Shown here: one piece after another, positions 36,280-42,675 of the stretch
Layout of the letters: the number at the start of each line of letters is the position of its first letter
How positions within the stretch are numbered: the stretch's first letter is position 1
Source: Acidobacteriota bacterium
GTDB lineage: Bacteria; Acidobacteriota; Terriglobia; Bryobacterales; Bryobacteraceae
Assembly: GCA_017307505.1 (NCBI GenBank)
Contig: JAFKEE010000040.1
Coordinates: 62,001-126,000 of the forward strand
Direction: 5' to 3'
Length of the DNA stretch: 64,000 nucleotides
Translations under genes and position numbers: made by a program
Notes under the pieces: generated by a model
Seen by the model: the letters and a program-made list of their open reading frames with translations, nothing else
The model's database searches: none
Told to the model about the DNA's origin: nothing

Positions 36280-37557
36280 ATGACAATAGACAGACGAACA
36301 TTCCTTTCTTCGGCCGCGATGACAGCGGCCAGCTACCAGCAGGTGATGGGCGCCAACGACAAGATTCGCGTCGGTCTGATCGGGTCGGGCGGCCAGGGGC
36401 GCTCGGACTGGAAACTGTTCCTGAAGAACCCGGAGGTTGTGCCCGTTGCGGTTTGCGACGTCTACGAACCAAACCTGAAGTTGGGGCTGGCGCTGGCGGA
36501 GCAGGCGGGTACGGCGAACGGACCGGTGGCTTCGTACAAGGACTTCCGGCAGGTGATCGACAGAAAAGACATTGATGCGGTGATTGTGGGTACGCCGGAC
36601 CACTGGCATGCCATTCCGACCATCGCTGCCTGCCAGGCGGGCAAAGACGTCTATTGCGAGAAGCCGCTGTCGCTGACGATCAGGGAAGGCCGGGCGATGC
36701 TGGACGCAGCCCGGAAGCACAACCGGGTGGTGCAGACGGGCAGCCAGCAGAGGTCGGGACCGCACTACGCGCAGGCGGTGGAACTGATCCGCAGCGGCAA
36801 ACTGGGCAAGATCGCCCATGTGCAGGCAAGCCTGATCCGGAATGCGATGCCGGGCTGGGGTACCGCGATGGATGAGAAGCCGCCAGCAGACCTGGACTGG
36901 GAGATGTGGCTGGGACCGGCGCCGTCGCGGGCGTACAACAAGATGCGCTGCCTGTATCATTTCCGGTGGTGGTGGGATTACTCAGGCGGGCAGATGACGA
37001 ATTTCGGCGCGCACGACATCGACATCGTGCGGTGGGCGATGAATGTGGACGCTCCGCGGGCCGTGGCGGCATTTGGCGGGCGGTACTGCCTGACTGGCGC
37101 CGGTGAGACTCCGGACGTGCAGGAGGTTCTGTATCAGTTCCCGGATTGGGTGCTGACCTGGACGACGTGTGAAATGAACAGCGCGCGGAAGTCAGGCATC
37201 ACGGTGCACGGCACGAATGCGACCATGCGGCTGACGCGCGGCGGCATCGAGATCAACGGCGAGAAGTGGAGCGGGCTGGATGCGAAGCAGCCGGGCGTCG
37301 AGCAGCAGAAGTTTCCCGGGACGGAACAGCACTCGGTGCACGTGCGGAACTTCCTGGATTGCGTCAAGAGCCGGAAGAAGCCGAACGCGGATGTCGAGGA
37401 GGGGTACAAGACGGCGGTGATGTGCCATCTGGGGAACATCTCGATGCGGCTTGGGCGGTCGCTCCAATGGGACGCCGCGAAGGAGCAGATCACCGGAGAC
37501 GCCGAGGCAAACCGCTGGCTGGGCAGGGAGTACAGGAAGCCCTGGAAGCTCGGCTAG
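36280..37557 (+). CDS. Gfo/Idh/MocA family oxidoreductase (exported)
   Basis: A 425-residue NAD(P)-dependent oxidoreductase. The N-terminus DRRTFLSSAAMTAAS is a twin-arginine signal. The Rossmann domain has VGLIGSGGQG and the family EKP motif (DVYCEKPLS); the C-terminal alpha/beta domain follows (GGQMTNFGAHDIDIVRWAMN). Acts on sugars or cyclitols in this family; Tat-exported members are common in Acidobacteria and Planctomycetes. It is divergent from the TauE gene and ends before a strong bidirectional terminator. No ribosome site is obvious. Confidence 0.9.
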   Translation: MTIDRRTFLSSAAMTAASYQQVMGANDKIRVGLIGSGGQGRSDWKLFLKNPEVVPVAVCDVYEPNLKLGLALAEQAGTANGPVASYKDFRQVIDRKDIDAVIVGTPDHWHAIPTIAACQAGKDVYCEKPLSLTIREGRAMLDAARKHNRVVQTGSQQRSGPHYAQAVELIRSGKLGKIAHVQASLIRNAMPGWGTAMDEKPPADLDWEMWLGPAPSRAYNKMRCLYHFRWWWDYSGGQMTNFGAHDIDIVRWAMNVDAPRAVAAFGGRYCLTGAGETPDVQEVLYQFPDWVLTWTTCEMNSARKSGITVHGTNATMRLTRGGIEINGEKWSGLDAKQPGVEQQKFPGTEQHSVHVRNFLDCVKSRKKPNADVEEGYKTAVMCHLGNISMRLGRSLQWDAAKEQITGDAEANRWLGREYRKPWKLG

Positions 37558-37577
37558 GCGGGCGGTCCTGGGCAAAG

Positions 37578-37616
37578 AAAAGGGACGGTCTCTCACATGG
37601 AGAGACCGTCCCTTTT
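37578..37616. terminator. Strong bidirectional intrinsic terminator
   Basis: AAAAGGGACGGTCTCTC (37578-37594) pairs perfectly with 37600-37616 across the 5-base loop ACATG. The 17-bp stem ends in A4/T4, with T5 in the + direction, so it can stop transcription from both the oxidoreductase (+) and the coiled-coil gene (-). Confidence 0.92.
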
Positions 37617-37638
37617 TCTGTCGAGCACGGAGTTTGGA

Positions 37639-38592
37639 TTACTGCGGCCGTTGCTGAAGGGCGGGAGCCTTCGGCGACGCGGGTCCGTCGCTGGATGCCA
37701 TCTCGGACTTGCGGTACTTCGGCTCGCTGAGATAGCCCTTCACCTGATCCTTCGTCACCTGGTTGATGACGAGTTCCACGGGCTGGATGTGATCGGGCAG
37801 GCTGATCAGAACGGGCTCGTACATATTGATGTTCTTCTTCTGGAGCTGGCGGTCGTCCACCAGCATCGTCAGATCGAACGAGTTTTTCTTGTTGTTTGCC
37901 TTACGCAACGAGAGGCTGAGGGGGCCGACCTTCTGGAAGGTCTTGGCCTTGGAGATCTGGAACTCGTAGTAGTTGCGCTGGCCGCGCTTCTGGAGTTCCA
38001 CAACCTCGTCGTGATTCCTGGCGATGGTATTGCCGAGGTCGTCGCGGGTGGCGTTCAGGCGGCCTTCGAGATCTTCCCGGGTCTTGCCCAGATCGGAGCG
38101 GGTTCCGGCGATATCGGAGCGGGCGCCTTCGATCTGCAGTTTGGCGTTCTCGAGCTCGCGCTGCTGGTCAGTCAGCCGGGCCTGGAGCTGGTCGACGCGA
38201 GGGTCGTTCGCAACCACCGGCTTGGGCGGGGCTGAGCGGACGACGCGCTTGCGAACCTTGGGGGCTGCAGGCGCGGCCGGAGCAGCGGCCTCGGGTTCGG
38301 CCGGCTTGGGCTGAGCAGACTGTTCGACGGTTTGAACTTTGGAGTTGAGGGCTACGATGCGATCCGCCATGGACTGCATCTGGCCCTGGATGGTGCTGAT
38401 GTTCGCGCTCAGTTCCTGGTTGCCCTTCAGCAACTGAGCAGTGTGATCGCGCTCGTTCGTCAGAGCGAGCGTGCTCCAGACGGTGGTTCCAAGAAGAACC
38501 GCGACGGCCGCCGGCATGAGCCATTGCCGCCACTCGGGTTGCTTCCCAGGCTTCTGGTCGTTGATCTCGTATTTTGTTTCCTTCGAGTCCAT
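37639..38592 (-). CDS. Single-pass membrane coiled-coil protein, function unknown
   Basis: A 317-residue protein with a cytoplasmic N-tail (1-23), one membrane helix (about 24-44), a short coiled coil (50-92), an Ala/Pro-rich linker (93-125), a longer coiled coil (128-205, QLQARLTDQQRELENAKLQI) and a C-terminal beta-rich domain (205-290) containing KVGPLSLSLRKANNKKNSFD. The C-terminal part keeps a regular strand pattern, so it is probably a folded extracytoplasmic domain. I do not recognise a named family; similar proteins occur in Acidobacteria. The gene ends at the bidirectional terminator and has palindromes upstream. Confidence 0.72.
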   Translation of the reverse strand: MDSKETKYEINDQKPGKQPEWRQWLMPAAVAVLLGTTVWSTLALTNERDHTAQLLKGNQELSANISTIQGQMQSMADRIVALNSKVQTVEQSAQPKPAEPEAAAPAAPAAPKVRKRVVRSAPPKPVVANDPRVDQLQARLTDQQRELENAKLQIEGARSDIAGTRSDLGKTREDLEGRLNATRDDLGNTIARNHDEVVELQKRGQRNYYEFQISKAKTFQKVGPLSLSLRKANNKKNSFDLTMLVDDRQLQKKNINMYEPVLISLPDHIQPVELVINQVTKDQVKGYLSEPKYRKSEMASSDGPASPKAPALQQRPQ

Positions 38593-38656
38593 GGGCTATG
38601 CGTCCTTAGCCCGTTTTGATGGCAATCCCGGGTCCAAACCTAAACCGATGAAAAAG

Positions 38657-38692
38657 CTAGGTCCTAGGCATAGTCAGGGCAGGACCTAGGTC
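38657..38692. promoter_or_regulatory. Palindrome cluster in divergent promoter region
   Basis: CTAGGTCCT (38657-38665) is inverted exactly at 38681-38689 (AGGACCTAG), and the right arm is part of the 10-bp palindrome GACCTAGGTC (38683-38692). It lies 65-100 bases upstream of the coiled-coil gene and 74-109 upstream of the GH27 gene. Confidence 0.55.
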
Positions 38693-38765
38693 AGTCGTTA
38701 TTTCCGGATGCCGGTAAAAATGTCCAAAGGATGCGGCGAATCCCCGATGGCGATATGCTCTTTGC

Positions 38766-40082
38766 ATGTCAGTGATGAAACTACTGGTACTACCCTGCAT
38801 CGCGGCGTTGCTGCAGGCCCAGGCGCCGACTCCGCCGATGGGCTGGAACAGTTGGGACAGCTACGGCACCACCGTGACGGAAGGAGAGGTGAAGGCCAAT
38901 GCGGAGTATATGGCGAAGCATCTGGCGCAGCACGGGTGGAAGTACATTGTGGTGGACATCCAGTGGTCTGACGCGCAGGCGAAGGCGCATGGATATCGTG
39001 CCAATGCCGAGTTGAATATGGACGGGTTCGGGCGATTGCTGCCTGCGGAGAACCGCTTCCCGTCCGCGGGCGACGGGCAGGGATTCAAGCCGCTGGCGGA
39101 TGCGGTGCACAAGCTGGGGTTGAAGTTCGGCATCCACATCATGCGTGGGATCCCGAGGCAGGCGGTGCGGGCCAATACACCCATTCAGGGGACCCGCTGG
39201 AAGGCGGAGGACGTCGCCGACAAGAGTTCGATCTGCCAGTGGAATACGGACATGTATGGCGTTGACGTCACGAAGGAAGGCGGGCAGGCCTACTACGATT
39301 CGATCGTGAAGCTGTACGCCGAGTGGGGCGTCGATTTCATCAAGGCCGACGACATGGCACGGCCGCTGCATTCGGGCGAGATCGAGGCGCTGGACAAGGC
39401 GATCAGGAAGAGCGGGCGGCCCATGGTGCTGAGCCTTTCGCCGGGTCCGGCGGACGTGAAACAGGCGGCCTTGTATGCGGCTCATGCGCAGATGTGGCGG
39501 GTGTCGGATGACTTCTGGGACCGCTGGGTGGACCTGAAGAAGAACTTTGACCTGATGGCTCCGTGGAGCGGCTACAGCAAAGAGAATTCGTGGCCGGACG
39601 GCGACATGCTGCCGTTGGGGCGGATTGGCATTCGTGCGGAGCGGGGCGACGACCGGCGGTCGCGGTTTACACCGGCGGAACAGCAGACGCTGATGAGCCT
39701 GTGGGCGATCGCGCGGTCTCCGCTGATGTTCGGCGGGGACCTGCCCAGCAACGATCCTGCCACCCTGGCACTGATTACCAATGATGAAGTGCTGGCGGTG
39801 AACCAGAAGGGAGCGCGGCCGCGCGAACTGTTCCGCAGGGGTGAAGCTATCGCGTGGCTTTCAGACGCTCCGGACGGGAAGTCGAAGTATCTGGCGGTGT
39901 TTCATGCAGGCGAAGGGCCAACCGTGGATGTGCGGGTGGACTGGGCAGAGATCGGGCTCGGCGGCGTGTGCCTGGTGAGGGATCTGTGGAAGAAGGCGGA
40001 AACGGGCCGGGTCAGCGACGGAAAGACGTTTTCCCTGGCTCCGCACTCTTCCGGACTATACCGGATTACTCCGGCGAAGTGA
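38766..40082 (+). CDS. Secreted GH27 alpha-galactosidase-like glycoside hydrolase
   Basis: A 438-residue exported enzyme: signal peptide (about residues 4-19, LLVLPCIAALLQAQ), then the GH27 start PTPPMGWNSWDSYGTTVTEG. The nucleophile aspartate is D195 in DFIKADD, where most family members have KYD; the acid/base lies in the RVSDD segment (D248-D249). A (beta/alpha)8 barrel to about residue 340 is followed by the usual C-terminal beta domain (AIAWLSDAPDGKSKYLAVFH). Expected to cleave alpha-galactosides or related alpha-linked sugars. Starts at ATG 38766; ATG 38775 is an alternative. Confidence 0.86.
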   Translation: MSVMKLLVLPCIAALLQAQAPTPPMGWNSWDSYGTTVTEGEVKANAEYMAKHLAQHGWKYIVVDIQWSDAQAKAHGYRANAELNMDGFGRLLPAENRFPSAGDGQGFKPLADAVHKLGLKFGIHIMRGIPRQAVRANTPIQGTRWKAEDVADKSSICQWNTDMYGVDVTKEGGQAYYDSIVKLYAEWGVDFIKADDMARPLHSGEIEALDKAIRKSGRPMVLSLSPGPADVKQAALYAAHAQMWRVSDDFWDRWVDLKKNFDLMAPWSGYSKENSWPDGDMLPLGRIGIRAERGDDRRSRFTPAEQQTLMSLWAIARSPLMFGGDLPSNDPATLALITNDEVLAVNQKGARPRELFRRGEAIAWLSDAPDGKSKYLAVFHAGEGPTVDVRVDWAEIGLGGVCLVRDLWKKAETGRVSDGKTFSLAPHSSGLYRITPAK

Positions 40083-40135
40083 CAGTACCAGTCGGAGATG
40101 GCCGTCCCCGCCTGGGTGTAGGGGTCTCAGCCTGA

Positions 40136-40909
40136 TCAGTGGGCGGCTTCGAGCATCGCGCGGATGGCAGCGTCAGGGAGGCCGGCCTTCTTCAGGGCGA
40201 TGAGGTCGTCGGTCTCCAGGCGGTAGTCTCCGCGGGATGTGCGGATCTTGGCGACGATGAGTTCGTCGGAGAGGCCGGCTTTCTTGAGGTCGAGAACATT
40301 GCTGTTCGTCAGTGCGACGCCGGAGTGGGCGGCCGCCGGGCTGGATTTCGTGAGGAGAGGAGACGGCGCAGAGAGACGGAAATCGCCGTTCACGTAGGCC
40401 GTGATCTCGGTGCCCTTGGGAATGGTGACGTCCTTGCCTTTTACGAAGATGAAGAGGGGAGCAGCCGGGAAGAACACAATGGAGGTGGCCACGACGGCTC
40501 CGGTCATCTTGCCGGTATTGCCTCCGCCCTGGGCCTGTTTGACCGAACGGAGAGCGGCCTTTTCGCCGTTCGCGAGCCGCACGTGGTCGATATTCACATC
40601 GAGCTTGCCGCCTCGACCCATGTTCCGTCTGGCGGCAGCCTGCGTAACCGTTGCCAGGGCGACGGCGCCCTTCTGAATGACGACCGAGTCCGCAACGCGG
40701 ACCTCTTCGAGGACTTCGAAGTCGACGGTCTCGCCTTCCCTGGCGTCAGCGGAGGAGAGGTTGCGAGAGAGCCGGAGACGCACCGGAGTGCCGTCTGGAA
40801 GAATGGCTTCGGATGCCTGGGCGACCAGCCCCTGGGTGAGCGACAACAGCGAGAGTGACAGGGCGAGAGTGGACGCGAAGCCTCCGCGCCTGGATGCGGA
40901 TGTGAACAT
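40136..40909 (-). CDS. Secreted hypothetical protein with paired helical C-terminal motif
   Basis: A 257-residue protein from ATG 40909 (GGAGG ten bases upstream); an in-frame alternative start at 40939 is possible. Signal peptide, then a beta-rich domain (LPDGTPVRLRLSRNLSSADA; VVIQKGAVALATVTQAAARR), a hydrophobic segment (about 140-160, VVATSIVFFPAAPLFIFVKG) and a C-terminal duplicated helix motif: NVLDLKKAGLSDELIVAKI and DLIALKKAGLPDAAIRAML. Both halves of this motif are known from acidobacterial secreted proteins, but no function is assigned. It is convergent with the GH27 gene. Confidence 0.72.
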   Translation of the reverse strand: MFTSASRRGGFASTLALSLSLLSLTQGLVAQASEAILPDGTPVRLRLSRNLSSADAREGETVDFEVLEEVRVADSVVIQKGAVALATVTQAAARRNMGRGGKLDVNIDHVRLANGEKAALRSVKQAQGGGNTGKMTGAVVATSIVFFPAAPLFIFVKGKDVTIPKGTEITAYVNGDFRLSAPSPLLTKSSPAAAHSGVALTNSNVLDLKKAGLSDELIVAKIRTSRGDYRLETDDLIALKKAGLPDAAIRAMLEAAH

Positions 40910-41022
40910 GACAGGATACCTCCACAGCGATTGGCGCAACGGCCTTAGGTTGCGCTGACAATGAAAGACGCGCAGAGGGGGAGGAATCCGGATCAGAGGA
41001 TTTCGAGGGCGGCCGGCCGCGC

Positions 41023-41913
41023 CTAGAAAAGCGGATCGGAGACGCGGTGGCCGTAACGGTTGCTGTTTGCCAGCCGGACGAAGTGAGCGTGGATGACCTC
41101 GGCCACGTCGCGGATCGGGTTGGAGGAACCAGCGGCCAGCGAGGCCATTACGCTGAGCACGTAGGGCCGGCCTTCCAGGTAGACAATACCTGCCTCCGTA
41201 TGGACGCCGGGCACTTCCCCGGTCTTTGAAGCGATGGACACCGAGGTGGGCAGGGCGGCCCGGAAGTCCGCCTTGACCAGTTTCAGCAGGTCGATCATCT
41301 GGTCGCAGGCGGCGGCAGTCACCACTTTCCTGCGATAGATGAGCTCGACCAGGCGGGCCATCTCGACGGGGGTGGAGGTATTCTCGGCGTCCTTGCGGGC
41401 CGACTCGGCGTCCATCATGATGCGGCGCAGCTTCGTATTCGGAAGACCCAGTTGCAGCATGAGCGCATTCACCCGTTGAATGGTGACCAGGGAAATCACG
41501 CGATTGGTGGCCGTGTTGTCCGAGTCGCGGATCATCAGGGTGAGCAGGTCCATCAGGGTAAGTTCCACGGGGCCCTGGCCGAGGCGGGCGTCCAGGGTGC
41601 CGCTGCCGCCGACGGAGTCCTTCGAGGTCATCGTGTATTTCCGGTCGAGGCTGAGAGCTCCGGCGTGAATGGCCTGAAAGGCCGTCACGAGGATCGGGAT
41701 TTTGATAAGGCTCGCCTGGGTGGTGAGCAGGTCGCCGTGGAGGGAAAACGTGCGGCCGGTTTTCAGATCGACGGCGGTGACGCCGAGGACTCCGTCAAAG
41801 GCCGCGTCGATGGCCTCCAGCCTGGAGATGGTTTTCTTTTCGAGCAGGGCGGGCGGCTCGGTCTGGGCGGTCATCGTCAGGCAGAGAAGATAGCAGGCGG
41901 CGAGAAGCTTCAC
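41023..41913 (-). CDS. Class A beta-lactamase-like serine hydrolase
   Basis: A 296-residue exported protein (signal peptide MKLLAACYLLCLTMTA). It has the three serine-hydrolase boxes: S68-L-I-K71, S131-D132-N133 and K230-T231-G232. The omega-loop, where class A beta-lactamases have ExxLN (E166/N170), reads MMDAESARKDAENTSTP and lacks that motif in the equivalent place. It may therefore be a peptidase or penicillin-binding-type hydrolase rather than a true beta-lactamase. It is divergent from crcB with only 21 bases between the starts. Confidence 0.8.
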   Translation of the reverse strand: MKLLAACYLLCLTMTAQTEPPALLEKKTISRLEAIDAAFDGVLGVTAVDLKTGRTFSLHGDLLTTQASLIKIPILVTAFQAIHAGALSLDRKYTMTSKDSVGGSGTLDARLGQGPVELTLMDLLTLMIRDSDNTATNRVISLVTIQRVNALMLQLGLPNTKLRRIMMDAESARKDAENTSTPVEMARLVELIYRRKVVTAAACDQMIDLLKLVKADFRAALPTSVSIASKTGEVPGVHTEAGIVYLEGRPYVLSVMASLAAGSSNPIRDVAEVIHAHFVRLANSNRYGHRVSDPLF

Positions 41914-41934
41914 GGTCGTAGGATAACTAATGAC

Positions 41935-42321
41935 GTGAGTTACTTATGGATTGCCGTCGGAGCCGGTCTGGGTGGTATGCTCCGCTACTGGATCTCGGGA
42001 GTGGTGGCTCGATTCGGGCCGGACACCTTTCCGCTGGGCACGATGCTGATCAATATCAGCGGCTCCATGTTCATTGGATTCTTTGCCGCATTGACGGGGC
42101 CGCAGGGCCGCCTGCTGGTGGCACAGAATACGCGGCTTTTCGTGATGACGGGCATTTGCGGTGGTTTCACAACGTTCTCCTCCTTCAGTCTGGAGACATT
42201 GCGGCTGATGCAGGACCGGCAGTGGGGCCTGGCGACCGTCAACGTATTGGGCTCAGTGGCGCTGTGCCTGCTGGGCGTCTGGCTGGGGAATCAGGTGGCC
42301 GCAGTGTTGAATCAGAGGTGA
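41935..42321 (+). CDS. crcB: Fluoride ion exporter CrcB/Fluc
   Basis: A 128-residue, four-helix membrane protein from GTG 41935 (MSYLWIAVGAGLGGMLRYWI). Family marks are NISGSMFIGFFAAL and the filter segment GICGGFTTFSSFSLE. CrcB forms dual-topology dimers that pass fluoride out of the cell. The frame is open upstream, but the GTG gives the usual family length and start. No fluoride riboswitch fits in the 21 bases before it. It heads a three-gene operon with DUF190 (6-base gap) and a TPR-CRTAC1 protein. Confidence 0.93.
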   Translation: MSYLWIAVGAGLGGMLRYWISGVVARFGPDTFPLGTMLINISGSMFIGFFAALTGPQGRLLVAQNTRLFVMTGICGGFTTFSSFSLETLRLMQDRQWGLATVNVLGSVALCLLGVWLGNQVAAVLNQR

Positions 42322-42327
42322 TGACCC

Positions 42328-42675
42328 ATGAATATTCCAGAAGATGCGATTCAGCTGCGAATCTTTCTTGGAGAAAACGACCGCTGTGGGCACCGGCCGT
42401 TGTATGAAGCGATCGTCCTGAAGGCGCGCGAGCTGCAACTCGCCGGTGCGACGGTGCTGCGGGGACCGATGGGCTTTGGACGCTCAAGCCGCCTGCACAC
42501 GGCCAAACTCGAACGGTTGAGCGAAGACATGCCGTTCCTGATCGAGATCGTCGATTCGAAAGAGAAGATCGAAGCGTTTCTGCCGGTATTGGATGGCATG
42601 GTCACGGCTGGATCTTCCAGCGTGCTGGTTACGTGGGAGGGCGTCAAAGTGCTCCGGTATGGAAAGGTGCTATGA
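42328..42675 (+). CDS. DUF190 family protein (CrcB-associated)
   Basis: A 115-residue DUF190 protein: AIQLRIFLGENDRCGHRPLY, AGATVLRGPMGFGRSSRLHT and LPFLIEIVDSKEKIEAFLPV-like segment (here MPFLIEIVDSKEKIEAFL). DUF190 genes are regularly beside crcB, so a role in fluoride tolerance is implied but not proven. It is 6 bases after crcB, and its TGA overlaps the ATG of the following gene (42672-42675). Confidence 0.92.
   Translation: MNIPEDAIQLRIFLGENDRCGHRPLYEAIVLKARELQLAGATVLRGPMGFGRSSRLHTAKLERLSEDMPFLIEIVDSKEKIEAFLPVLDGMVTAGSSSVLVTWEGVKVLRYGKVL

Noticed and set aside
41023-41913. Calling this gene an antibiotic-resistance beta-lactamase
   Set aside because: The omega-loop lacks the class A ExxLN motif, so activity on beta-lactams cannot be assumed.
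41914-41934. Fluoride riboswitch before crcB
   Set aside because: Only 21 bases separate the divergent starts, too short for a crcB motif RNA, and none of its conserved elements is visible.
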